A stretch of DNA of 64,000 nt from NCBI GenBank assembly GCA_038363925.1, contig JAQQWL010000001.1:2728001-2792000 (forward strand). Reading direction: 5' to 3'. The translations under genes and the position numbers were made by a program. The notes below the pieces were generated by a model that searched no databases, was not told the origin of the DNA, and saw only the letters and a program-made list of their open reading frames with translations. Of the stretch, positions 34,183 to 45,852 are shown in pieces (positions within the stretch are counted from its first letter, which is position 1; every line of letters starts with the position of its first letter). The DNA comes from Apiospora phragmitis. Its lineage: Eukaryota; Ascomycota; Sordariomycetes; Amphisphaeriales; Apiosporaceae.

Positions 34183-35968
34183 ATGGGCTTCGAAAGAAAG
34201 TCTACGCAGCTCAAGAATGAACAGGCCACGGTCGATATCGAGCTCAGCGATGTCGCTGACCTGAAGGAAGGCAATGCAGAGGACCGTCGCGACATGATGC
34301 GCATGGGTAAAGCGCAAGAGTTGAAAGTAAGACTTGTGTGGATTGGAGCTGTTCCGACCAGATTGGATGACTGATGACCACTCGCCGACGACAGAGAAAC
34401 TTCCGCTTCCTGTCCATTTTCGGCTTCTCCATGATCCTCATGCAGTCCTGGGAAGCCGTCATCAGCCTGTCGAGCATCGGCCTGACCAACGGCGGCACGG
34501 CCGGCTCCATCTGGATGTACCTCGTCTGCTGGGCCGGCTTCGGGTTCGTCAACGTGTCCATGGCCGAGATGAGCTCGATGGCGCCCACGACGGGAGGCCA
34601 GTACCACTGGGTGTCCGAGTTCGCGCCCAAGCGGCACCAGAAGTTCCTCAGCTACGTCATGGGCTGGATGTGCGTCCTGGCCTGGCAGACCGGCTGCGCG
34701 TCGACCGCGTACATCGCCGGCAGCCAGATCCAGAGCCTGGTCGCGCTCAACTACGAGACCTACGTCCCGCAGGGATGGCACGGCACCATGCTGTCCATCG
34801 CCGTCAACGCCTTTTCCGTCTTTTTCAACGTCGCGCTGGCCAGGAAGTTGCCCCTGATCGAGGCTGGCCTTCTTACCATCCATGTTTTCGGTTTCGTCGG
34901 AATCATGGTTACCCTCTGGGTTCTTGCGCCAAGAACTCCTGCAGTAGAGGTGTTCACTACTTTCAACGATGGTGGCGGCTGGGGTAGCATTGGGGGCAGC
35001 ACCATGATCGGAATTATGTCCGGCATCTACCCTCTCCTCGGTGCCGATGCAGCTGTCCATATGTCGGAGGAACTACAGGACGCAGCGAAGACACTCCCAC
35101 GCTCTATGATATGGACGACCTTTTTCAGCGGGGCTTTCGGTATGTTCGCATTATAATTGTTCCTCTCAAATCGATGTCCGTTTGCTAACAGAGTACGTGT
35201 GTGCTTTTCTTGGTAAAGGCTGGGTCATGTTGATCACCTTCTGCTCTTGCCTTGGTGACATTAATGAGGTGATCAGTTCGCCAACCCCCTTTATTACCGT
35301 GTTCCATAATGCCACACAGACCAAAAGCGGCGCGACGGCCATGAGTGCTTTCGTCATAGTTATGACTGTTGCTGGGAATCTTACTGGTGTAGCCACAGCG
35401 TCCCGCCAGCTGTGGGCGTTTTCTCGCGACCAGGGCATGCCACTGTCCGGTTGGTTCGCACGTAAGTCGCGACCACCGAACCATGGTTTCTTCCTTGCGG
35501 ACCAGAACGAGCAAACTGACTATGATTATAGATGTCCACCCCGGCTACAATCTGCCCATAAACTCCATCATTACAACCTTGATCGTCACCGTTCTGCTGA
35601 CTTTGATTCCTATTGGATCCCCCGTGGCACTGAATTCTCTCACTTCGCTCGGTACCAACGCCATTCTGTCCAGTTACATGTGCAGTACCGGCTGCGTCCT
35701 CTGGCGGCGTTTGACTGGGCTACCACTGCTACCCAGCAAATTCTCGCTAGGCCGATGGGGATTGGCCATCAACATCATCTCGGAAATGTTTCTTGTTGTC
35801 TTCTTCGTCTTCGCCTTCTTTCCGCCGGTCCCCGAGCCGGCGCTTGACTTGATGAATTGGAACATTCTCATCTACGGCGTTTCCGTCATCGGTTCGCTCG
35901 TGTATTATGGTCTCTCGGCCAGGAAGCGTTACGTTGGACCTGTTGAGTATGTGCGAAAACTCGACTGA
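34183..35968 (+). CDS. Amino-acid/GABA/choline-type permease (APC superfamily)
   Basis: Four exons (34183-34326, 34395-35139, 35192-35461, 35532-35968) join without break to 531 aa; the introns are 52-70 bp. The protein has about 12 hydrophobic helices after a 50-residue polar N-terminus. LKRNFRFLSIFGFS followed by MILMQSWEAVISLSSIGLTN and GGTAGSIWMYLVCWAGFG is the start of fungal permeases of the Uga4/Hnm1/Bat1 type. EMSSMAPTTGGQYHWVSEFA and FSRDQGMPLSGWF are further family motifs. These proteins import amino acids, GABA or choline with protons across the plasma membrane; which substrate cannot be told. ATG 34183 is the first in frame and gives the complete N-terminus. The gene is divergent from the rhodopsin-like gene. 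Confidence 0.88.
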
Positions 35969-36793
35969 AACCAGAAGGAGGATATAGCCGCAATCTATGT
36001 GTATGCGCAATGTAGATGCATTTCTGTTACTGACAGTTGAGCACCTTTTTAAACTCCGTCATGAACCAGAAGTAGATCCTTATCTTCAACGGGTGGCCTC
36101 GCAATTAGCCGGACTCTCCTCAATGGTTCACGCTTTCTACATAGGCTTTGCACGTGAAGAAAAAGCTTGTGCCGAGCCTGCTAAGTTGCAAGGAAACGGA
36201 TACAGTCCTCATACTGTCGCATTTCTGGCACAGTGCTACGAACAGTGCTGTACCAGAGGGTGCTGCTCACATGCACTCCAACATGTCAACAAATTAAAAG
36301 ACAACTGACAGAAGCCCCTGTTCCAGCAGACCCAGCCGGGCCTTTCTCTGTATGTGGCTTAGGCTGTCTTCCTTGAGTGACTCAAACCAAGTGCTAAACA
36401 GGAATACGGGACATTAAGTAAACAGGCATCGATCATGTTTACTAGGGCTAATGCCAAATAATTAGAATGAGTCTACAGGCAAAGATGAATGTAGTTGGAT
36501 TTGGCTTTTAACCTTTGGTGGTCAGACACCGAAGATATGGGTGGGCGTCGCTAGAGCACTGTCGTGATCCCTGATGGTGGATTGCGTGGGTGGGGGGGAG
36601 GGGTATTTTCGGGGCATTTCGGGGCTTGAATTAGTGAGCGGACACACCCCTCTTGACCCTAAACTCTGACGTGACACCGCACCGGCACCGCACACGCGAC
36701 GCAAACACGACAGGTCGACTGCTTAACACCCCCTTCTCAGATATCCTGGATGTGTACATCAGACAGTTGACCTAATTGGTTTATTTATTCATC
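35969..36793. other. Intergenic between permease and hydrolase
   Basis: It holds the permease 3' flank and the hydrolase promoter. A G-rich stretch (36585-36630) contains GGGTGGGGGGGAGGGG and two TTTCGGGGC units, including an AGGGG stress-element-like core. A 103-codon frame at 35997-36308 has no coding character that I trust. Confidence 0.4.
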
Positions 36794-37817
36794 ATGTCAC
36801 CCTCAGCCGCTACAACTTTCTCTACAACCGTTCACCGGTTTGAGTCGCCAACACCACACAACACCGCCTTCGAGACGGGCTCAGCCAATGCCAAGAACGC
36901 TCTCGTCTTCATTGGCGGCCTGGGCGATGGACCATTCACCGTCTACTACCCGCGGGCCATCTCCGCCGCTCTCTCCGACCAGCAGAACCAAGACCTGAGT
37001 TGTTCTCTTTTCGAGTTCCGGCTGGGGAGCTCGTACACCCAGTTCGGCTTCAAGCGCCTGGCGGATGACGTCGCCGACATTGCGGCACTGATCCGCTACC
37101 TGCGTTCCATTGGCAAGCGGAAGATCGTGCTCATGGGCCACTCGACGGGCACGCAGGACTGCATGGAGTACGTGTCCTCCGCGTACCCCGCCAACCCGCC
37201 GGTGGACGGCTTCATCCTCCAGGCGCCCGCCTGTGACCGGGCCGCCCTCCTCATGGACATGGGCGCCGAGAGGCTGGAGCAGAGCGTCCAGACGGCCCGC
37301 GACATGATCGCCGCGGGCAGGGGCCACGAGCGCATGTCGACCGAGATCGTGCCGCCCGGCATCTTTGACGTGCCCATCTCCGCGGACCGGTGGTATTCCC
37401 TGAGCGCCAAGGAGTAAGTCACCCTCTTCCCAAATGAACATTTCCCCCCATTTCGGCCTCCTTGCAGGTCAGATATGCGCGCAACAAACACATTTTCTTC
37501 TCGCTGACAATTACCCGCGGAACAGCGGCGGGGACAACTACTTCGACCCGGACTTCACCCACGACGAGGCCCGGGGCTTCTGGCAGCGGTTCGACAAGCC
37601 CCTGCTGATCCTGCACTCGGGCGCGGACGAGTACGTGCCGCCGTCGGTAGACAAGGCGGGCCTCATCCGGCAGTGGCAGGCGCTGTGCCGCCCCGGCGTC
37701 GCGAGCGACCTGTCGGGGACCATCCCGGGCGCGGACCACCGCGTCGAGAAGCCGCCCGGGGAGGCGGAGAGGTGGCTTGTGGACACCGTCGTCAAGTTTC
37801 TCAAGCAGAGCGTATGA
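36794..37817 (+). CDS. DUF1749 alpha/beta hydrolase
   Basis: Two exons (36794-37413 and 37526-37817) give 303 aa. The intron is 112 bp (GTAAGT..AACAG), and this acceptor gives the junction SLSAKDGGDNYFD. The fold is alpha/beta hydrolase: ALVFIGGLGDGPFTVYY near the start, then KRKIVLMGHSTGTQDCMEY with the nucleophile Ser in GHSTG, LLILHSGADEYVP with the acid, and IPGADHRVEKP with the His. This matches the UPF0613/DUF1749 family found in fungi and plants. It looks like an active serine hydrolase, but the substrate is unknown. The first in-frame ATG (36794) starts the product at MSPSAATTF. There is no signal peptide, so it is probably cytosolic. Confidence 0.85.
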
Positions 37818-38101
37818 GAGCCTATTGAAGATTCAACCCACTTAACTGCTTGAGCTGGGATGATGGATGATCGCAAGGCTTGGCGTTGGGTTGAATTGGT
37901 AAAGCGTAAGCAACTTCATTATCAGTTTCAAAGCTACAGTAACACGACCACCATGCAACCAACAGCGACACTGTCGATCGAGATAACCCGTCATTATTTA
38001 ACGTCATTGATGTTATTATATATACCTCGTTTTTGCTACATCCGTTCTTATGTACAATCAAGTGATACCATCAAACCCCAGACGGCATTACGAATCGTAA
38101 T

Positions 38102-40671
38102 TTACGATCCGGACGTACGCCGACTGCTCGATCCTCTGAAAACGGCGTCGAGCGAGTGACGCCCGAAGCTCTGAGAGGACGGTGTCAGCGGCCCCGTATC
38201 CGCCCCCGCCATGGTGCTCGTCCGCGTCGACAGACCAGTAGCAGCTGTACTAGCAGTGCTGTTGGTGCGCGGCGGCGGCGCGCTCTGCACCGACATGCGG
38301 CTGCCCTTGCGCCGGAACGAGGTCGCGCTGCGCCGGAGCAGGTGGTTGATGTCCGACGTCGTCGGGCTCCGCCGCGCGTAGTCCAGCGCGCTGCGGCCGC
38401 TGGCGTCCGTCTGGTGCGGCCTACCCCCTTTGCGCATGAGCGCTAACACCACGCCAGCGTGGTTGCGTTGCGTCGCTGCGATCAAGGGGGTTTGCCCCTC
38501 CTGCCCGGGGCGGTTGGGGTCCGTGCCGTGCTCGAGCAGCAGGGCGACGGCTTTGGCGTGCCCGCGGGAGGACGCCGCGCAGAGCGGGGTGTGGTCGCGG
38601 CTGTCCGACGTGTCCGGTTCCGCGCGGGCTTGGAGCAGGATGCGGGCGATGCGGAGTCTGTCTTCGAGCGGCTCCTTCGCGTCGACCGTCGCGTGCAGGG
38701 CTGTCTTCCCGTACGTGTCTGCCACGTTGACCTGTGCGTGGTATTTGTCGACAAGCAGCTCGACCATCTTTCTGTTTCCCATTTCGCAGGCCAAGTACAG
38801 TGCTGTCTTGCCGTCGATGTCGGGCTTCTCCAGAAGGGATTCAGCCTGGGGGGCGTTAAGGAAAAGCTTCGCGACGCCGACTCCATTGTGTCTTTCCGAG
38901 GTCTGAGCCCAATGTAGCGCCGTACGGTGCATCTTTGCATCGACGCACTCGACTGAGGCGTCGTGCTCCAGCAGCAGCTGACCAATGTCCTCCCTGCCGT
39001 TTCTGGCAGCTTCGATCAGCGGGGTCGACGGTCCAGGACTTCCCACATCAGCATTCTCCACTTCGCTTAGCATCTCTGCTACGATGTCCTTCTCTTCGTA
39101 TATGACAGCAAGGTGAAGTGGGGAGATGCCTTCCGCCGCCTCATCAAAACGAAAGTCCGGCGACCTCACATTGAACTTCAGACTGCTGAGGTCGTCGGGC
39201 TGTTCAACTACTGCCACCTTTTCCGGCCACCTGCCGTACATCCCTGCGAGGTTGGCCGGCTCGCACCAGGCCAGCGCTCGTGAGTTCCAGGCCTCGAACC
39301 TGCGCGGCCAATCGGGGGGTAAAGGGTCTAGCTCCCCTTCAGCTCTTTTCCAAGCTTCTGAGGGAGAACCCTTCTGAGATCCGACGCATAACCAGGTTTG
39401 CCGGTTTCTTTCAGAAGGTGTATGAAAAGTTCCCCCACCGACAGCATTGTATCGCAAGGAAAGGGACGTAGCGACCGAATGTTGCTCATTAGCACCTCCG
39501 TGCTTCTATTGAGGACTTCGCGGGCCCTGTCGTGATCTTCCGCCCGCTGCTTCTCAGTGAAGTGCCCAAGTCGTTGGCTATCCAGCGATAGCTTTGCCAA
39601 CTTAGACCCCAGTCGCCCCAGCCGTTCAGGGGATATGTTGATGTCTTCCTGCTGTGATTCCCATTCCCAAAGTCGGTTCAGTATACCGAGGGCTCTTTGT
39701 TGCAGTCGTACTGTGGCACATCGCGTTAAGAGGTCGGCTCGTCTTTCTTCGTGTTCCATCTCCTCATCATGCGTCAGTGGAGGTAGGCAGTCCACACTCG
39801 CAGCCTTCAGGAGCATGCCTCGGGCCTCGAGATCCTTGACGGTATCTTGCTGAGGCGGTGTGGGTGGCGGTTCTTCTATCAGCAGTTTTCGGATTTCCGA
39901 AGGAAGCTCATCAAGGCCCGTTGAGGAGAGTCGGACCTCGTCTTTCCGACCAGAAGCCGACTCCAGATCAAGATCGCAGACAGACGTCTCCCTCGTGGCA
40001 GCTTCGCGGAACTTATCGGTAGTGCCCCTTAAGCGATCGTAATCGTAATCCTCGAGGCTGCCGAGGCTGTAAGGGGGTGCGGCAGGGAGTTCCAACAGAA
40101 CGCTTCGCATTCCGTCGATCTTGGCGTCGATTCTCGATATTTGTCGACTGCGCGATATCCATCATTCATTAGCAGGCTGTCGCCGTATGAGAGTCCAGAC
40201 ATGATGGATATGATCAGGATGGGTCATCAATCACATACGACTCGATTGCGCCAAAGCAAGCCGGGCTATCTGTATGTACTGGCGCAGGAATCCGACTTGC
40301 TCCTGTATGGCTTTCCCGTTGATTTTCTTGGTCAGGGTGGCCCTGACTTTCTGCTTTACGCCGGCATCTTCGGACAACTCGGGCAGCTGTCCCTGGAGCC
40401 TTTTCAGCAAACCAGCACAGTGTTGACCAGAGTCCGACACGATGATAACCAGACTATCAGAGTCGGTCACTTCCTGGTCTTTGATGGTTTTCTGGACATT
40501 TTCGAATACCGCGGCGACACCCTCTATCGTGGCTTTAAAATGGAGAAGCGTATGCTCGATCTCAGCAGTGCCCTTCGTGATGTCCGAAATCAAACCGGTG
40601 AGACTTTTGCTGAACTTGGCTATTTCGATACAAGCGGCAACGGCCCCAACCACTTCGATACCTGTCGCCAT
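38102..40671 (-). CDS. Ankyrin-repeat protein with STAND-type N-terminal domain
   Basis: Three exons (40671-40235, 40147-39393, 39327-38102) join in frame to 805 aa. The donors GTGATT and GTTATG are weak but both junctions keep phase and good sequence. Residues 1-145 (GIEVVGAVAACIEIAKFSKS, then LISDITKG) resemble the helical N-terminal domain that opens many fungal STAND/NLR-like proteins. Residues 146-400 are mainly helical and charged with no P-loop. Residues about 430-455 read WPRRFEAWNSRALAWCEP. Residues about 464-730 are ankyrin repeats (SPLHLAVIYEEKDIVAEML, TPLIEAARNGREDIGQLLL, KTALYLACEMGNRKMVELL, TPLCAASSRGHAKAVALLL). The tail is Ser/Thr-rich. Such proteins can act as sensors or scaffolds in fungal immunity-like responses; a role here is inferred. 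No NACHT or NB-ARC domain is present. An alternative for the second junction would use an 86 bp intron. Confidence 0.72.
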
Positions 40672-41679
40672 CTTCTAAAGATGCAAATTAAGAAGCAGTG
40701 CTAGGCTTAAACGATATTAGGACAATGAATAAGTGGGTAGTGTTGTCTCAGATCAACCCCAGGCTGGTGAAGGAGAAAACGTGGGCTGGTCTCAGAGACC
40801 TTGAGGTAGCCGGGGAATGATGATTGCGCCATCGTTTACTAATGGTATTGGACACGATGGCCACGCGAGCACGGTCGGTTGCCTCATTTTGCAGGGGATC
40901 CTTGGCTGCTGTAATCGTACGTAGCCGAGTCTACGAACCTATCAACGTTGCTTGTTACACAACAGAAATAGGCAAAAACACATGGGGTTCATTCTAACGT
41001 CATCTTGCACCTCGAGCCTCGTCTCTTCGACAATCTAGGCCCCGGACGTATCGGTCATTGGAGTGGCCCGTCTGCAGGCTGGGCGGAGTGTGCTAGCCAG
41101 CCTGCCTTATTTTATATGAATTGAATCTAAATTGGGTTCTACTTTTTGTTGTTGGGCAAGGCTGGATGAGTGCCCAAATGCAATCGAAGCCTCTGCGTGT
41201 AGTTTCCTTAACCGAAGACATCAACCGCAAGGCAGAATGCGTTACGAATTCTGGGTAGGAACACGGCTGGATCGCGCACACCATAAAGACCCAGGATGGA
41301 AAAGATGGTGGTCAGCATGTAACAAAGGCAGCGGAAACTAGACGCGAGCCTTACAGCCAAGTAAGCTCCGATCATAAGGCTTCCGGGCTTCATGATCGCC
41401 CGAGGCAGCCCGAATCCTCGTATTGATACAGGAAGGCATCGAGTTGGTGTGCATGGCCAGCCAGACAAGTTCGAGGCTCAGAGAACGACTGGAGAAGGTT
41501 ATTTTGGTCTTTCCTCGCTCCCTTGCCTCAGCCAGTCCCCATTTTCCATCGTCGGACTCGAAGACGTATTCATCTAGATCCAGTGTGAGGTTCATTTAGT
41601 ACTAACTCCTACTTTAAATGATTGATTTGTAGCTTGTGCCAAGAGTTTCATCGTTCATTTTGCACAACTTTCTTCAAAC
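40672..41679. other. Intergenic, divergent promoters plus a possible dead gene
   Basis: This is 1 kb between the ankyrin gene (minus) and the MFS gene (plus). The right half contains the possible degenerate membrane-protein gene at 41130-41595. Nothing else is recognisable. Confidence 0.4.
41130..41595 (-). pseudogene. Possible degenerate small membrane-protein gene
   Basis: A frame starts at ATG 41595 with MNLTLDLDEYVFESDDGKWG, then charged residues and SLSLELVWLAMH, which looks like real coding sequence. In the shifted frame a hydrophobic stretch follows (MIGAYLAVRLASSF, MLTTIFSILGLYGV). No single frame joins them, and a third frame reads LYQYEDSGCLGRS before TGA. This pattern fits a gene broken by indels and at least one stop. 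I do not recognise the family. Confidence 0.3.
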
Positions 41680-44600
41680 ATGGACTGTTATTCAGCTGAG
41701 AAAAATAGTGATCATTGGGAACGAAGGAGGTCTTTTCGTGGCCAAGTTCCTGATAGTCTTGGTTTGTTTCAATTTTCTTGCCCCCCCCCCCTTTAACGAC
41801 TCCCTCCTCCCCCGGATATACTAATCAAACATGCTCCAGCCCTTTTGAACGATGATGGGCTAAGAGAAGACGCGCGCCACTTCGCCCGAGCTCAGTTGGG
41901 AATGGAGGACGGCCCCGAGAGTAACGAGGTCGTCGAGAAGCTTGTCCGCGCCGCTTTCGTCGCTCGAGACGCCGCAAGTATGTGCACTCCGAATCCGTCG
42001 GGTACCTTATGCCAACAAGGATAATACCTGCTAGGCCAAACCTCCTAGCGTCACTCATCCCATGTAGCAGATACTGACTCTTTGCTTTGGGGTCAGTCTA
42101 CGACCGAGTGGCTCAGGGTGATGAGGAATACGCGAACCGCCCGCTCCAGGTAACTCTGGAGAAGGAAGAAAAGGAGGCCCTGAAGAATGAGCGAGACAAG
42201 CTGTTCTCCGATCGCAACATCCTGCGAGTCACGGCCGTCGTATGTCTTTCTGCCTTCCTACAGGGCCTTATGCAGGCCTCGCTGAACTCGTCTTCACTGT
42301 ACCCTGAACGCCTCGGCGCTGCAGGTATATCCAACAGCAACGTCTCCACCGACACCAACAACTCTGTTGCTGCCAACTCCACCTTGCTACCAATTGCAGA
42401 AACTTGGGCACTTGGCGGCCTCAATGCCGTTCCCTGGTTCGCGGCGGCGGGCTTGGGGTGTTGGCTTGCCCCGCCGGTCAACGACCACTTTGGGCGGAAA
42501 GGGGCTATAGCCGTATCCGCGGCCCTGATCATGGTTAGCTGTGTGGCCTCGGGCCTCATACCCCTCATTATGGATGAGAACCGGCGATCTGATCGTTGGC
42601 GAGTTCTTTTCGCCGTTCGGATCATCAACGGCATTGGTATGTCACCATCCGAGAGGTTTCTTTCCCCTTAGCCATGGTTGTCCCAGATAGAGTTCGAGAG
42701 CGTTGGGGTTCTCACGGGCTGACTCCCTATCTTAGGTATGGGCATCAAGGCTGTCAGTACCCCCATACTCGCCTCCGAGACCGCCATCAGATTCTGGCGC
42801 GGGTCCTTCCTTTTGGCTTGGCAGCTATGGTAAGAACGGCCCTTCTCCATCAAACGAGACTGGGGTTTCGCTAACCTGTGCCTGCAAGGGTGGCTTGCGG
42901 TCTGATGGTTGGCCTACTATTGAACCTCATATTTGCGGCTACTATCAATAATGACGACATTGTCCTGGGCTTGATGCTTGGTACCCCAGCTGTTCAGGCA
43001 GCGATGTTGCTCCTTGTCCTTTGGTCTTGTCCGGAAAGTCCTAGGTACTACATGAGAGTCGGCAGTAAAAGTTACAACCCAAGAAGGGCGTACGAGGAAC
43101 TGAAGAAGATAAGAGGAAAATGCGAGGTAAGTAGGGAAAAGCACGGTAACCCCTGCTGCGCACGTCATTGTAAATTGACATCTGGGTCATGTAATCAGCT
43201 GCTTGCATTAAAGGATATCTACCTCCTGCACAAGACGATCGAGGAGGAACACAGCGCTCAGCAAATTCCCGAGAGACATCCGCATACCAAGGAAAAACCT
43301 ACTAGGAAACGTTGGACGGGCGGTTTCTTGGATCTATTCACCCAAAAACGGCTCCGAAACGCGTTGATCAGCGCCTCGACTGTCGCTCTGTCTCAACAGC
43401 TTTGTGGCAGTTAGTGGAAGCCCGTGCCAGTTTTAAATCAAGCATTGCTAATATGAACCAGTCAATGTCTCTGCTTTTTACTCTGGTAGCTTTGCCCTAG
43501 TACCAAGCTACTCTGTGCGTTTGAACTTACACTTCTCTATAGGAACACTCTTTACTTCATTTGTCGAAGGAAACGAAAAGACTCAGCACATCACCGCTCT
43601 CGGGCTCAGTTTTGGCTTTGGTAAGGCTTGCTGTACTTCCTCCAAACGAATACAAGAGCATACATATAACTAGCAGGAGCTAATGTTCCGCCTGGCTATT
43701 AGGGGCTGTCAATTTCTTTTGCGGACTTCCGGCCATCAAGACTATCGACACGCTGGGGAGAAGGAAGTGGCTGATCTCGACACTTCCGCTCATGTGCATC
43801 TTCATGGCAGCGGCCGCCTATGCGTTTCCGATACCTTACAGCCGAAGCGAAACAAACACCGACACTGTGCGTTTGGTCGCTACATTGCTTTACCGTAAGC
43901 CAAAGCCATCTGGCCCACCCCAAGCCAAAACCGTCACTAATGGACAAGCCTAGTACACGCAGCAGTATACGCCCCAGGTTTGGGTAAGTGAGAACCCATA
44001 CGACTCTTTCGCTCTCTCTCATTCCGCGAAAGAGGATGATGATGAGGCACATAGCCCAAGGCTAACTTCTCCCTCCAGGCCCTATTCCGTTCACACTGGC
44101 ATCTGAGAGGTGAGTCTAACTACCCAAACATTATCTAGGACGATGGAGCAAAATGCACTGATTATTACTAATACTGCGTGTTAGCTTTCCACTGTCTCAC
44201 CGAGAACTGGTAAGTATAGCCGCGTGCTATTAATGACTAGCATGTACCAGATATTTTCGTTAACTATTAAACTCCAGGGCTGCGCAAGTGTGATATCCGT
44301 CAACCTGTTCTTCGCAGGCTTATTGAGCATATTCTTCCCACGGTGAGTAGGGGGTACTTGATTATACACACCCACAACCAAGTCCAGGTTACTGATTCAA
44401 AAACGTAAAAACATCACAGCATCAGCGACGACCGCGCCCTGACCCCCCCGGGGCAGCCTCGGCCTCTTCAGCGGCCTCACGCTCCTGGCCTGGGTCCTCG
44501 TCTACTTCCTGGTCGAGGAGACGCGCGAGCTCTCGCTCGAGAACCTGCACGACGTCTTCAGCGTGCCCAAGGCGCAGTTCATCCGGCTCAAGCACCGCCG

Positions 44601-44850
44601 CTTGCGCTGGCTGGCGCGGCGGTATCTGCTCCGCGACACGCGCGCGCCGGAGCCGGCTATGGAGGGGGTACTGGTGGGCGGTGGGTCACCGTCCTCGTTC
44701 GACGGGACTCGCTACGCTTTGTCGACCTCCGGGGAGTCGATCGGTGGTGGCGGTGGCGGTGATATGACTGGCTCTCGCCCCGGGTCTGCTGCTGATCCAG
44801 GCGGGTCTTTGAGGTCACTGCACCGGGATGTCCCAAGGGAATACGACTAG
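41680..44850 (+). CDS. MFS sugar-transporter-type protein, 14 exons
   Basis: Exons: 41680-41761, 41840-41977, 42097-42636, 42736-42829, 42889-43126, 43199-43409, 43462-43485, 43543-43620, 43677-43894, 43954-43983, 44079-44109, 44185-44209, 44278-44342, 44420-44850. All junctions keep phase except within exons 9 and 14. Family signs: DHFGRKGAIAVSAALI (the D-x-x-GRR/K loop after helix 2), WCPESPRYY-like CPESPRYYM at the end of helix 6, TIDTLGRRKWL after helix 8, and GPIPFTLASESFPLSHRE with VNLFFAGLLSIFFPR near helices 10-11. The 12-helix sugar-porter subfamily imports sugars or polyols. The first intron has a perfect TACTAAT branch site. Exon 9 needs one extra base near 43686 (GTTCCG), and exon 14 needs one fewer in the C7G4 run 44443-44453. 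With these the frame is open to a Gly-rich cytoplasmic tail. It is either a recent pseudogene or, more likely, carries assembly errors. Confidence 0.8.
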
Positions 44851-44872
44851 CTTGTGCTAAATAGCGTGGGTG

Positions 44873-44933
44873 TGGGTGTGGTGAGCTATGCGGTCGAAAA
44901 TGGGCATTATAATATGAGACCTTGTATTGATAT
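44873..44933 (+). repeat. Dispersed repeat, copy 1
   Basis: The core GTGAGCTATGCGGTCG followed by AAAATGGGC (44881-44905) matches 46822-46846 at 23 of 25 bases; both differences are transitions. Weaker similarity continues for about 30 bp. Upstream both copies have TGGGTGTG. This copy sits just past the MFS stop codon. Confidence 0.6.
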
Positions 44934-45500
44934 ATGCCTGTCAATCGCAGATAGCCATGTATCGACCGCCATCTATCAAGACTTCCTACCACGAGCGCTT
45001 GGGTCTGGGGCATACATCCCCGCCCCCGAAGCTCTGGTGGTAGGAAGGGGCCTCGAGAAGATGCAGGAGGCAATGGACCTTCAAATTAAGGGGACATCGG
45101 CCTAGAAAGTAGTGGTCTTGCTTTAATCTATGTGTATTATGACTTAGTAGCGGTTTTATGCATATTAATAAAGAGCGACGTCAGCCCCAGCCCCCTTGCC
45201 TCGCCAGCTTCTGACCAACATCATCTTATTGGCCCCAAGTTTTTTCATGCTGTTTCGGTGTTCATTGGTACTCCCCATGTCGCTGTCCCTTGGCAAACTA
45301 TTTTACTGTATCGGCAGTATGCTGTGCAATCGTGAGGTCACACCGCTATTACTTATCACTACCTGATGAATCAATCAATCAAGCCACCTCCTCTCTAGTT
45401 CTGCCTCTAGGACTGCATTGTGCATAGCATCCACTACCATCACACGCCCTGCGCCCCCTATCACGATATGTCACAGCCCCCTATGGTATCTGACAAAGAC

Positions 45501-45540
45501 TTGCCTAGAATAGGCAAATCTTTAACGCCGTTCGGAACGG
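45501..45540. promoter_or_regulatory. Two adjacent palindromes upstream of the AKR relic
   Basis: TTGCCTAGAATAGGCAA (45501-45517) has a 7 bp stem and a 3 base centre. CCGTTCGGAACGG (45528-45540) is a CCG..CGG palindrome, the kind of half-site pair bound by Zn2Cys6 dimers. A CCGATCCGG lies at about 45597. Binding is inferred only. Confidence 0.3.
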
Positions 45541-45661
45541 AGAAATGGGGTTCAGAGTTTGCTTCTTAATCCCACCCGAACGTCTCTAGATACCTCCGAT
45601 CCGGGCAGAATACACCACCTGCTTATTCTGTAGATGCAAGGGAGAGAGAACAAAGAACAAA

Positions 45662-45682
45662 GCAGGCAGGCAGGCAGGCAGT
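45662..45682. repeat. CAGG microsatellite
   Basis: Five GCAG/CAGG units in a row, 5' of the reductase relic. Confidence 0.7.
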
Positions 45683-45709
45683 TAGAGCATCATGGATCAA
45701 TTGAACAGT

Positions 45710-45717
45710 CTATAAAG
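45710..45717 (+). promoter_or_regulatory. TATA-like box of the AKR relic
   Basis: CTATAAAG lies about 140 bp before the start codon at 45853. The position is plausible for a TATA box; no transcription start can be read from sequence. Confidence 0.3.
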
Positions 45718-45852
45718 ATCCAGGATTACTGCCCCGATAGTCCACAACTGCACTAGATCAATCACATAATAATAGCCTCTTTGAACATCTCGAGAACGAA
45801 AGCTGCACTGGAATCAGCAAGCAGTTCACGGTCAGACACCGTCTATACCGCT

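Larger units (their letters stand above)
44851..45852. other. Intergenic with dispersed repeat and AKR promoter
   Basis: Directly after the MFS stop lies repeat copy 1 (44873-44933). Further on are a CAGG microsatellite (45662-45682), two palindromes (45501-45517, 45528-45540) and a TATA-like box before the reductase relic. No gene is supported; the frame at 44854-45105 is not coding-like. Confidence 0.45.
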
